Source: Bacillota bacterium (lineage in GTDB: Bacteria; Bacillota_E; Sulfobacillia; Sulfobacillales; Sulfobacillaceae). Taken from it: a DNA stretch of 7,251 bases. Made by a program: the position numbers and the translations under genes. The notes below the pieces were generated by a model. It worked only from the letters and a program-made list of their open reading frames with translations. It was not told the DNA's origin and ran no database searches. This document shows, piece after piece, positions 1 through 5,890 of this stretch (within the stretch, counting starts at the first letter, position 1; the number at the start of each line of letters is the position of its first letter). The stretch spans positions 1-7,251 of the forward strand of contig JAKADW010000097.1 of the NCBI GenBank assembly GCA_021820165.1, read 5' to 3'.

Positions 1-12
1 TGGGGTCACCTC

Positions 13-507
13 GTGAGACGATGGAATATCCTCTTGATTGCCTTAGTGATTGTGGTGCTCGACCGTGTGTTAAAGATCTGGGTGGCAGGGACTATGTTGG
101 TCGGCCAAAGCATTACCGTGATTCCTCACGTGCTATGGATCACCTATATTTTAAATAGCGGGGCCGCATTTTCCCTGTTGCGTCATAGCACGTTTCTCTT
201 TGTGGTGGTGGCCTTTATCTTGCTAATAGGGGTGGGCTATGTCGCGTGGCGGGTCCGTGACTTGACCGGACGAGCCATTTGGGGGCTTGGGCTACTAGCC
301 GGAGGCGCCGCCGGGAATCTTTGGGACCGGCTGATCTCGGGACGGGTTATTGATTACATTCACGTACGATTTTGGGCCGTGTTTAATTTGGCGGATTCCG
401 CCATTGTCGTGGGAATGCTCTTATTAGTGTGGGAATATTGGCGAAGACAGGACGGTGAACGCGATGCCAAGACGCCGAGAAGTTCTGGTGGTGCCTCCGA
501 ACGCTGA
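13..507 (+). CDS. lspA: Lipoprotein signal peptidase (signal peptidase II)
   Basis: A membrane aspartyl protease that cuts the signal peptide from prolipoproteins after the lipobox cysteine has been lipidated; it acts in the cytoplasmic membrane. The 164-residue protein has the usual family length and about four hydrophobic segments (roughly residues 5-25, 62-80, 88-104 and 127-144). Family motifs are visible: LDRVLK near residue 17, NSGAAF at 48-53, GNLWDR at 101-106, VIDYI around D114 and FNLADS at 124-129. By family knowledge, D114 and D128 are the probable catalytic pair. The spacing between them is 14 residues, somewhat shorter than in the proteobacterial enzymes I remember. The GTG start is the only candidate inside the window and gives a typical N-terminus, but the ribosome binding site (GGGG at 2-5) is weak, and the reading frame is open to the window edge. 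The last 44 bases overlap the next gene, so the two are probably co-transcribed. Confidence 0.95.
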   Translation: MRRWNILLIALVIVVLDRVLKIWVAGTMLVGQSITVIPHVLWITYILNSGAAFSLLRHSTFLFVVVAFILLIGVGYVAWRVRDLTGRAIWGLGLLAGGAAGNLWDRLISGRVIDYIHVRFWAVFNLADSAIVVGMLLLVWEYWRRQDGERDAKTPRSSGGASER

Positions 508-1483
508 CTCCATACGTCTGGATCGGTTTCTCGCCGAGGCCCTGCCGGAGCGCTCACGCACTGCTTGGCAGAGGGAAGTGCGCCGGGGCGGAGTCCTGGT
601 CGCAGGAAAACCGGCCCAAGCCCGTGATCTGATCCGGCCAGGCCTTGAAATTGTGGTGAGTTGGAATGAGGAGGAGGGTATTCCTCTCGATTCACATCGT
701 GAGGAGATTGACCAAAGCCTCATCGTATACCAGGATGAATGGCTGGTGGTGGTCAATAAGCCAAGAGGGTTGGTGGTGCATCCTAGTGTGGGACATCAGG
801 ATGACTCGCTGGTGCACCGACTATGGCCGCTATTGACCCCAAACGACGCTCACGATGTCCGTCCCGGGGTGGTACACCGCTTAGACCGAGATACGACTGG
901 ATTGTTGGTGCTGGCGCGCACCGAGATGGTGCGCCGAATGCTCTCCGAGGCCATTCAGAGGCGTACGGTGCAGCGACGCTACCTGGCCGTCATTACAGGC
1001 CATCTTCGAGTACCGCATGGTACCATTGAGGCGCCCGTTGCGAGGCACCCCAAGCAGCGCCTCAAAATGGCGGTGGTAGTCGGCGGGCGCGCCGCGGTCA
1101 CTCATTACCGGACCCTGGCTCAAGAAAAAAATCAGGCGTTAGTGCAACTCACTTTGGAAACCGGGCGCACCCACCAGATTCGGGTGCATCTCGCTAGTAT
1201 CGGGCACCCGGTGGTCGGAGACGTGGTGTATGGGGGACAAGCTTGTCCGGGACTAGAGGGCCAAGCCTTGCACGCGGCATTTCTGGCTTTCCTGCATCCG
1301 GCGACAGGCACGCCGCTGTGCTTTACCGCCCATCCCCCGGGCGATTGGAGGGTTCTGGGTGGCACCCAAGCCGATTGGGATGTGATGGCTAGTCCAATCT
1401 TTTTAAATGAGAATCCCAGCTGTCCAACGGAGCCCACTTCCGACTTTTTGCAGAAAATGGGATGGTCACATTCTTACTCCTAG
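464..1483 (+). CDS. RluD-family 23S rRNA pseudouridine synthase (B. subtilis YlyB-like)
   Basis: Converts uridines in large-subunit rRNA to pseudouridine in the cytoplasm. The 339-residue protein begins with an S4-type RNA-binding region (about residues 15-75; RLDRFLAEALP, then GGVLVAGKPAQ) and continues with the RluA/RluD catalytic domain. The signature is HRLDRDTTGLLVLA with catalytic aspartate D141; NKPRGLVVHP, GRTHQIRVHL and HPVVGDVVYG are further family blocks. I prefer the ATG at 464 because AGGA lies at 449-452, about 11 bases upstream; a GTG at 455 would add three residues but leaves almost no spacing to that site. The start overlaps lspA by 44 bases, the same lspA-pseudouridine synthase pairing as in B. 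subtilis. After the family core (about residue 300) there is a tail of some 35 residues with no motif I recognise. Exact target uridines cannot be read from sequence, so no RluA/B/C/D symbol is given. Confidence 0.92.
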   Translation: MPRRREVLVVPPNADSIRLDRFLAEALPERSRTAWQREVRRGGVLVAGKPAQARDLIRPGLEIVVSWNEEEGIPLDSHREEIDQSLIVYQDEWLVVVNKPRGLVVHPSVGHQDDSLVHRLWPLLTPNDAHDVRPGVVHRLDRDTTGLLVLARTEMVRRMLSEAIQRRTVQRRYLAVITGHLRVPHGTIEAPVARHPKQRLKMAVVVGGRAAVTHYRTLAQEKNQALVQLTLETGRTHQIRVHLASIGHPVVGDVVYGGQACPGLEGQALHAAFLAFLHPATGTPLCFTAHPPGDWRVLGGTQADWDVMASPIFLNENPSCPTEPTSDFLQKMGWSHSYS

Positions 1484-1676
1484 AAATCCGGTCCTCGATG
1501 GAACCATCTCTACTATAGGGATTGTTGTGCAAGTAAGGCTTCGAAGGCAGTCCATTAAAAGTTTCCGATCCGCGTCCCGCTCGCGACACGACCATCGCGA
1601 TCGCCCGGCACCATGGCACGGCACGAGCCGGCTGGCAGTTAGCTCGTGCCGTGGCACGGTTGGTTTTCTCGAAGCG
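1484..1676. other. Non-coding gap between convergent genes
   Basis: These 193 bases separate the stop of the pseudouridine synthase from the stop of the convergent mscS gene. Its short open frames show no family resemblance and no good ribosome binding site. The only structure seen is the hairpin at 1611-1659; the rest (1484-1606) shows no promoter, repeat or RNA gene that I can support. Confidence 0.7.
1611..1666 (+). terminator. Probable rho-independent terminator of lspA-rluD
   Basis: CACGGCACGAGC (1617-1628) is the exact inverted complement of GCTCGTGCCGTG (1642-1653), with a 13-base loop. The stem can extend outward imperfectly to 1611 and 1659, with two mismatches. It is followed on the + strand by TTGGTTTT (1660-1667), a broken T tract. 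The position, just after the pseudouridine synthase and between two convergent genes, fits a terminator. On the - strand no T tract follows, so it is less convincing as a terminator for mscS. The loop is long and the T run interrupted, so efficiency may be modest. Confidence 0.6.
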
Positions 1677-2585
1677 TTAAGTTCCTGCGCTGCGGCTGGA
1701 TGACAACGTGTCCAGGATCGGAACCAGGTCTCCCAAAATGTGATGCTTGATTTGATCGTCACGAATATCTTGACCGGTATAATGGACCGTTATGGCTAAA
1801 GAATAGGTCGTGGGTGCGACGTCTACCACGTAGGCGTCTCCCGCGTAGTTGCGGTCCTTTAAGATTCGCCGGGTCGCGTCGATGACCGCTTCGGCAGGGG
1901 TCGATAATGCCAGGTCAAATCGAAAACGAATCTGGCGTTGAAGCGATCGGTTATGATTTTCAATGGCGGCCTGGATGATGATCCCATTAGGGATCATCAT
2001 CGGGAGTCCCTGGTCGGTGCGCAGTGTGGTATACATGAGGTTCACGTCCGTAATGACCCCAGAATAACCTGGTTTTAAGGCATCGTGAGGATAAGACGGC
2101 ATCAACATAGGGTACTGCCAGGCGACAAAGGTGATGTGGTTTCCGACATCAAAGGGCCGAAAAATCACCAGAGCGATTCCGGCGATGAGGTTGCCGAACA
2201 TGGTCTGTCCGGCTAGGCCGACGATTACCGTAAAAAAGGCGCCGCCGAATACGACGGATGAGATCCCGACGCCAAACGCGGCTAGAATGGAGAGTACCAC
2301 CACCAAAGCCAGGATCAGTCGGACGAAAAAGCGTAGCGAGGAACTGCGTCCCCCCGCGGTCGGCGTCATCCGGAAAAGATGTCGCTCGAGTATGTAGGAA
2401 ATTAACCCACCAACTACTAGGATAATCACGGCTTTGATCAGTTGGGTATAGTTTTTGTTTAGACCGAGCGCGGCCTTAGAAAAGTCAAGGCCAATGGCTA
2501 AAACCACTCCCAACAGGGCCAAAACGATGACCAGAGTCCAAGTGCGACGCCAGACTCTCTTTAGATCTTGTCCGTTGTGATTCAT
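1677..2585 (-). CDS. Small-conductance mechanosensitive channel, MscS family
   Basis: A membrane channel of the type that opens under membrane tension and protects cells from hypo-osmotic shock. The 302-residue protein shows hydrophobic helices at about 15-34, 47-68, 85-105 and 108-128. The pore-helix region VGLAGQTMFGNLIAGIALVIFRPF (122-145, read here in two parts: VGLAGQTMFG and NLIAGIALVIFRPF) matches the MscS TM3 pattern of small Gly/Ala residues. The beta domain (about 148-215) carries TTLRT and MMIPNGIII (196-204), both typical; the mixed alpha/beta C-terminal domain follows. Length is close to E. coli MscS (286). Between GNHI (148-151) and GVITDV (176-181) there are about 16 more residues than in E. 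coli MscS, rich in Tyr/Pro/Trp. The start is supported by GGGAGGTG six bases upstream on the - strand. It is transcribed divergently from the ferredoxin gene and convergently with the pseudouridine synthase, so it is its own unit. Confidence 0.93.
   Translation of the reverse strand: MNHNGQDLKRVWRRTWTLVIVLALLGVVLAIGLDFSKAALGLNKNYTQLIKAVIILVVGGLISYILERHLFRMTPTAGGRSSSLRFFVRLILALVVVLSILAAFGVGISSVVFGGAFFTVIVGLAGQTMFGNLIAGIALVIFRPFDVGNHITFVAWQYPMLMPSYPHDALKPGYSGVITDVNLMYTTLRTDQGLPMMIPNGIIIQAAIENHNRSLQRQIRFRFDLALSTPAEAVIDATRRILKDRNYAGDAYVVDVAPTTYSLAITVHYTGQDIRDDQIKHHILGDLVPILDTLSSSRSAGT
1974..2001. repeat. Perfect 12-bp inverted repeat inside mscS
   Basis: GATGATGATCCC (1974-1985) and GGGATCATCATC (1990-2001) are exact reverse complements separated by ATTA. 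In the mscS mRNA this makes a 12-bp hairpin with a 4-base loop. It encodes MMIPNGIII, the conserved IPNG segment of the beta domain, so the repeat may simply result from ATG ATG ATC ... ATC ATC ATC codons. There is no T tract on either side, so it is not an intrinsic terminator. Confidence 0.85.
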
Positions 2586-2614
2586 CCGACACCTCCCTTC
2601 GAATAGGGTATCAT
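2586..2614 (+). promoter_or_regulatory. Candidate promoter for the ferredoxin gene
   Basis: CCGACA (2586-2591; four of six matches to TTGACA) and TATCAT (2609-2614; five of six to TATAAT) are separated by exactly 17 bases. Initiation would fall near 2621, which is downstream of the ATG at 2613 and upstream of the ATG at 2652. If real, it supports the later start. It overlaps the start and ribosome binding site of the divergent mscS gene. Confidence 0.4.
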
Positions 2615-2634
2615 GTCTTTAGAAAAGCTGTCAC
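2605..2634 (-). promoter_or_regulatory. Candidate promoter for mscS
   Basis: On the - strand GTGACA (2634-2629) is followed after 18 bases by TACCCT (2610-2605), preceded by TGA, giving an extended -10-like TGATACCCT. Transcription would begin near 2598, just ahead of the GGGAGGTG ribosome binding site, so the leader would be very short. The match to a housekeeping promoter is only moderate. It overlaps the candidate promoter of the divergent ferredoxin gene. Confidence 0.3.
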
Positions 2635-2651
2635 CTTCTGGGGGAAGACCG

Positions 2652-2975
2652 ATGCCGCGGACACCTAGGGAATTAAAAGACGCTAGCCGACGGATCTTGG
2701 TGTGTTCGGGAGCCGCCTGCCGAGGTCGAGGCGCAACCGGGCTCATTAAACTCATAAGGCGTCTATCCCGGGATACGTCGACCGTAGTGGTCGCGACGGG
2801 TTGTGTCAGGCTGTGTAACCGGGCGCCCAACGTGGTGCTGTACCCAGACGGGGTTTGGCTTAGTGGCATCACGCGGCAGGTGATGGAGAAGCTTTTGATG
2901 AATCCCGAGAATCATCTCGAATGGGAGCCGTGGGTATCATTTCGGAAAAATACCTCGGAAGACGAAACCGATTAG
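2652..2975 (+). CDS. Thioredoxin-like [2Fe-2S] ferredoxin domain protein
   Basis: A small cytoplasmic electron-transfer protein of the thioredoxin-fold [2Fe-2S] family, related to the NuoE-type domain. The four cluster cysteines follow the expected pattern: C-x4-C in CSGAACRGRG and C-x3-C in GCVRLCNRAPNVVLYPDG (Cys 18, 23, 51 and 55 counted from this start). The APNVVLYPDGVWLSGI stretch after the second pair is characteristic of the family. I place the start at 2652 (107 residues), preceded by GGGGGAAG at 2640-2647. An in-frame ATG at 2613 would give 120 residues, but its extra 13 residues show no family character and it lies in front of the predicted transcription start. The C-terminal 25 residues are polar and acidic, with no motif. 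Its redox partner is unknown. It stands between mscS and the pyr operon; no terminator separates it from the pyr leader, so read-through into the attenuator is possible. Confidence 0.85.
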   Translation: MPRTPRELKDASRRILVCSGAACRGRGATGLIKLIRRLSRDTSTVVVATGCVRLCNRAPNVVLYPDGVWLSGITRQVMEKLLMNPENHLEWEPWVSFRKNTSEDETD

Positions 2976-2978
2976 AGC

Positions 2979-3007
2979 TTGCATCGCAGTGTCGCGTGAG
3001 ATAACAT
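2979..3007 (+). promoter_or_regulatory. Candidate pyr operon promoter
   Basis: TTGCAT (2979-2984) and TAACAT (3002-3007) are separated by 17 bases, a reasonable housekeeping sigma-factor promoter, starting four bases after the ferredoxin stop codon. Initiation near 3014 would give a leader of about 107 bases that contains the whole attenuator. The -35 matches consensus in only three of six positions; location is the main support. Confidence 0.5.
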
Positions 3008-3021
3008 GGGTTGGGGTACAC

Positions 3022-3057
3022 TTCCTTTAATACCAGTCCCGCGAGGCTGGAAAGGGG
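3022..3057 (+). promoter_or_regulatory. PyrR-binding hairpin (anti-antiterminator) of the pyr leader
   Basis: CCAGTCCCGCGAGGCTGG (3033-3050) matches the PyrR binding-loop consensus ARUCCNGNGAGGYU exactly. It folds as a 6-bp upper stem (CCAGTC with GGCTGG, one G-U) closed by the hexaloop CCGCGA, which fits CNGNGA. Below it a purine-rich 5' internal bulge AATA (3029-3032) and a lower stem CCTTT/AAAGG (3024-3028 with 3051-3055, plus two possible wobble pairs outside) reproduce the known architecture of PyrR sites in Bacillus. By established mechanism, UMP- or UTP-bound PyrR stabilises this hairpin and so frees the downstream terminator to form. Confidence 0.93.
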
Positions 3058-3084
3058 CAACCAAAGTTTTTTTGCTCTAGCCTT
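3043..3084 (+). promoter_or_regulatory. Antiterminator of the pyr attenuator
   Basis: Bases 3043-3051 can pair continuously with 3076-3084 (nine pairs including two G-U; core GGCTGG with CTAGCC). The 5' arm is the 3' side of the PyrR-binding hairpin and the 3' arm is the 5' arm of the terminator, so it excludes both. It is expected to form when PyrR is not bound, allowing transcription of the operon. Confidence 0.75.
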
Positions 3085-3105
3085 CGCCGGGTTAGAGCAT
3101 TTTTT
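3074..3105 (+). terminator. Attenuator terminator of the pyr leader
   Basis: GCTCTAGCC (3074-3082) pairs with GGTTAGAGC (3090-3098), nine pairs with one G-T, around a seven-base loop, followed by a T run (3100-3105). It lies in the leader only 15 bases before the pyrR start, after the PyrR-binding hairpin, so it is a regulated terminator and not the end of the ferredoxin unit alone. Confidence 0.9.
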
Positions 3106-3120
3106 GTTGGGAGGAATTCA

Positions 3121-3657
3121 GTGGCAGAGGCAGAAATTTTAGACCAAGACGGGATGCGGCGCTCCTTAATGCGCATTGCCCACGAGATTATCGAGCGTAA
3201 TCACGGAGCCAACAACATCGTGTTGGTAGGAATCCGCAACCGCGGAGTCCCCCTATCGCGGCGTATTCGGGATAACCTATATCGGGTGGAAAACGTGGCC
3301 GTGCCGCTCGGAATGGTCGACATCGGTCTCTATCGCGATGACTGGACTCAGCGACCGTTTTCCCGGGTGCAACCCACGCAAATTGACGTAAGTATTGATA
3401 AGCGGGTGGTGATTTTAGTCGATGACGTGCTCTTTACCGGCCGCACCGTGCGCGCAGCCATGGAGGCACTCGCCGACTACGGCAGACCGGAGGCGATTCA
3501 ACTTGCGGTCCTGATCGACCGCGGGCATCGTGAACTGCCGATTCGAGCCGACTTTGTCGGTAAGAATGTGCCAACCGCTCGCGCCGAGCAAGTGCGAGTG
3601 CGGCTCACCGAGGTGGACGGTGAGGACCGCGTGTTTGTGGAAAAACGTCATGATTAG
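3121..3657 (+). CDS. pyrR: PyrR: pyrimidine operon RNA-binding attenuation regulator / uracil phosphoribosyltransferase
   Basis: Binds the pyr leader RNA in response to UMP/UTP and promotes termination; the family also has uracil phosphoribosyltransferase activity (uracil + PRPP to UMP). The 178-residue protein is close to the B. subtilis length (181) and similar throughout: [43 protein letters not shown] and [27 protein letters not shown] are family blocks. The PRPP-binding motif [16 protein letters not shown] spans about residues 97-112. The GTG start follows GGGAGGAA (3110-3117). It is the first gene after the attenuator, whose RNA site matches the PyrR consensus exactly, so it very probably regulates its own operon. 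Confidence 0.97.
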   Translation: MAEAEILDQDGMRRSLMRIAHEIIERNHGANNIVLVGIRNRGVPLSRRIRDNLYRVENVAVPLGMVDIGLYRDDWTQRPFSRVQPTQIDVSIDKRVVILVDDVLFTGRTVRAAMEALADYGRPEAIQLAVLIDRGHRELPIRADFVGKNVPTARAEQVRVRLTEVDGEDRVFVEKRHD

Positions 3658-3678
3658 GAAAAAAAGGAGTCGACGCGC

Positions 3679-4587
3679 GTGCAAGATTTGATTGGTCTAC
3701 GCAACCTTAAGACGGACGATTTAAATGGACTCTTATCCATAGCTGAGACCCTCTCCGATATCCTGTCACGCCCCATTAAAAAGGTGCCCACACTACGCGG
3801 CAAAGCAATCGCTAATTTGTTTTTCGAGCCGAGCACCCGGACCCGTAACTCGTTTGAATTGGCCGGAAAATACATGAGCGCCGATGTGATAAACTTTCAG
3901 GCTAGTGGTTCGAGTGTCGAAAAAGGGGAGACCTTATATGATACGGCTTCGAATCTGACCGCCATGGGCATTGATGCGGTGGTGATGCGCCATAAGGTGG
4001 CGGGGACGCCGGGCCTACTAGCAGACGTACTAGGGATTCCAGTCATCAATGCGGGGGATGGAATGCATGAACATCCGACCCAAGGACTTCTCGACCTCTT
4101 GACGATTAAGCTTCATCGGGGCCGGGTTAGCGGACAAAAAGTGGCCATTGTGGGGGATGTGTTACATAGTCGGGTGGCGCGTTCCGACATCTGGGGGCTC
4201 ACTCGATTGGGAGCCGAGGTGACCATCGTAGGGCCTCCGAACCTTCTCCCTCAGGGTTTGCCGGTCAAGGCCACGACGGACTTGGAAACGGGTATCCAAG
4301 GCGCCGATGTCGTCCAAGTCCTTCGATTGCAACGCGAGCGGCAGACTGCTGGGGAAGTTCCGTCCTGGCGGGAATACCGAGAACGCTGGGGCCTTACCAC
4401 GGAGAGGCTCCATGCCTGGGCGCCCGAGGCCCTGGTAATGCATCCGGGCCCGCAAAATCGTGGCGTGGAAATTGATAGCGAGGTATTAGATGGGAGCCGA
4501 AGTCTGGTCCTGGACCAGGTGCGCTTAGGTGTCGCGGTGCGCATGGCCGTCTTATATCGGCTCATGGGAGGACATAATGACATCTAA
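3679..4587 (+). CDS. pyrB: Aspartate carbamoyltransferase catalytic subunit
   Basis: Transfers the carbamoyl group from carbamoyl phosphate to aspartate, the first committed step of pyrimidine synthesis, in the cytoplasm. The 302 residues match Firmicute PyrB length. Visible motifs: [13 protein letters not shown] (48-60, carbamoyl-phosphate site), the SSVEKGET loop (78-85, K82 reaching the neighbouring subunit's active site), [11 protein letters not shown] (132-142), [11 protein letters not shown] (159-169), QVLRLQRER (213-221, aspartate side) and [11 protein letters not shown] (255-265). No regulatory subunit gene (pyrI) is seen, as in Bacillus, so the enzyme is expected to be an unregulated trimer. 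GTG start with AAAGGAG at 3662-3668. Only 21 bases separate it from pyrR; there is no uracil permease gene and no second attenuator between them, unlike B. subtilis. Confidence 0.97.
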   Translation: MQDLIGLRNLKTDDLNGLLSIAETLSDILSRPIKKVPTLRGKAIANLFFEPSTRTRNSFELAGKYMSADVINFQASGSSVEKGETLYDTASNLTAMGIDAVVMRHKVAGTPGLLADVLGIPVINAGDGMHEHPTQGLLDLLTIKLHRGRVSGQKVAIVGDVLHSRVARSDIWGLTRLGAEVTIVGPPNLLPQGLPVKATTDLETGIQGADVVQVLRLQRERQTAGEVPSWREYRERWGLTTERLHAWAPEALVMHPGPQNRGVEIDSEVLDGSRSLVLDQVRLGVAVRMAVLYRLMGGHNDI

Positions 4588-5890
4588 CAGAGAGAGTCAC
4601 TCCGGTCAGAGTTGGCACATAAAAAATGTCCGTGTCTTAGATCCTTTCACGGGTAGAGATGGTGCCGGGGATCTTTTTGTGGAGAATGGGCAGTTTGTCG
4701 CGGCCAAGCGTCCCGGAATGGAGACGGTTGATGGTCGGGGGCTATGGGCCGTGCCCCGCCTGACCGATATCCACGTCCACTTCCGTGAACCGGGCCAGGA
4801 GCATAAAGAGGATCTGGAAACGGGGAGCCGGGCCGCCGCCGCAGGAGGTTTTACGGTGGTGGCCACGATGCCCAATACAGATCCCGTAATCGACATCCCA
4901 GCTCTGGTAGACTGGCAAATCCGGCGGGGACAAGAAATTGGACTGGTGGATATTTGGCCCCTGGGGGCGGTCACCAAAGGTTCTCGGGGTCAAGAACTCG
5001 CCGAGATGGGAATGATGCAACGGGCTGGCGCTGTAGGGTTTTCCGACGACGGTCAGGCAGTCGGGCCGTCCCGTTTGATGCGAGCCGCCTTAAGTTATGC
5101 CACCACGCTTGGGCACCCCATCATTCAGCACGCGGAAGACCAGGATTTATCGGAGGGCTCGGTAATGCACGAGGGCGAAGTCTCAAGTCGGGTGGGGCTC
5201 CCGGGAGTGCCCGGAGTGGCGGAGTCCAGTCTGGTATGGCGCGATGTGGAACTCAGTCTTCTGACCGGGGGGCCACTGCATTTGGCTCACGTGACAGCGC
5301 CTGGTTCGCTCGATGCGATACACTATGCGCGCCAGCGGGGGGCGTCGGTGACTGCCGAGGCCACGCCACACCACCTCTTGCTTACCGACGAGGCGGTAGC
5401 CGAATGGAACGTCGATCCAGTGACCAAAGTGAACCCTCCATTAAGACCCGACGCGTTTCGACAGACGCTGATTGCCGCGGTGGTGTCAGGACTGGTCACG
5501 GTCATCGCCAGCGACCATGCCCCGCATCATCGTGATGAGAAGAACAGGACCTATCTCGATGCGCCCTACGGGATTAGTGGACTTGAAACGAGTCTCGGGG
5601 CGGTACTGACGGTGTTACTGCATAGCGGGCGCATGGCGCCCTTAGATCTCTTGGCACGACTTACCGTGGGCCCGCATCGGGCCCTGGGGATGAATTATCC
5701 AGGGATCGTGCCGGGAGCGCGAGCAGACCTAACATTGATCGACCCGCAGCATCGATGGCGCGTCGACTCTACGCAATTTTACTCGCGTGGGCGGAATACC
5801 CCGATGAATGGGATGGAGCTGACGGGAAGGGCCGTTGCCACTATGTTCCATGGGCGATGGACGATGCAAGACGGGGAGGTGTTAGTGTGA
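4577..5890 (+). CDS. pyrC: Dihydroorotase, type I
   Basis: A metal-dependent amidohydrolase that cyclises carbamoyl aspartate to dihydroorotate. The 437-residue protein has the length of the long bacterial (type I) form. Metal and substrate motifs: [10 protein letters not shown] (H66, H68), GFSDDG (D158, which replaces the carbamylated lysine of other dihydroorotases as bridging ligand), QHAED (H185), LAHVT (H238), VNPPLR and ASDHAPHH (D313). TMPNTDP (97-103) is a further signature. I chose the ATG at 4577 because GGGAGGA (4566-4572) precedes it and because the frame upstream is pyrB coding sequence. It overlaps pyrB by 11 bases, which suggests translational coupling. In some bacteria type I dihydroorotase assembles with PyrB; that cannot be judged here. 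Confidence 0.96.
   Translation: MTSNRESHSGQSWHIKNVRVLDPFTGRDGAGDLFVENGQFVAAKRPGMETVDGRGLWAVPRLTDIHVHFREPGQEHKEDLETGSRAAAAGGFTVVATMPNTDPVIDIPALVDWQIRRGQEIGLVDIWPLGAVTKGSRGQELAEMGMMQRAGAVGFSDDGQAVGPSRLMRAALSYATTLGHPIIQHAEDQDLSEGSVMHEGEVSSRVGLPGVPGVAESSLVWRDVELSLLTGGPLHLAHVTAPGSLDAIHYARQRGASVTAEATPHHLLLTDEAVAEWNVDPVTKVNPPLRPDAFRQTLIAAVVSGLVTVIASDHAPHHRDEKNRTYLDAPYGISGLETSLGAVLTVLLHSGRMAPLDLLARLTVGPHRALGMNYPGIVPGARADLTLIDPQHRWRVDSTQFYSRGRNTPMNGMELTGRAVATMFHGRWTMQDGEVLV

Noticed and set aside
360..756. Two overlapping - strand open frames across the lspA/rluD junction
   Set aside because: Translations are Arg/Ser/Pro-rich with no recognisable family, and both lie antisense to well-supported genes.
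1597..1604. GCGATCGC octamer resembling the HIP1 repeat of cyanobacteria
   Set aside because: A single copy in the window and no other cyanobacterial sign; ordinary in GC-rich DNA.
1407..1762. Open frames on both strands reaching into the 1484-1676 gap
   Set aside because: No family resemblance, and they cross the hairpin and the ends of two real genes; no good ribosome binding site.
3654..3668. Run of A residues (gaaaaaaaggag) after pyrR, as a possible slippage site
   Set aside because: It lies after the pyrR stop codon and forms part of the pyrB ribosome binding site, so frameshifting would have no coding consequence.
4529..4576. Upstream extension of pyrC (16 extra residues)
   Set aside because: It is the pyrB C-terminal coding region read in another frame; the ATG at 4577 has the ribosome binding site and gives a normal N-terminus.
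5198..5207. CTCCCGGGAG palindrome in pyrC
   Set aside because: Ten bases, no loop, no T tract, inside conserved coding sequence; expected by chance at this base composition.
4606..5535. Long open frames on the other strand and in another frame inside pyrC
   Set aside because: They lie fully inside a gene with strong family motifs, have low-complexity Arg/Pro/Ser-rich translations typical of GC-rich shadow frames, and lack convincing ribosome binding sites.
5755..5886. Upstream extension of carA (44 extra residues)
   Set aside because: It is pyrC coding sequence in another frame; GTG at 5887 has GGGGAGG at proper spacing and fits the usual CarA N-terminus.
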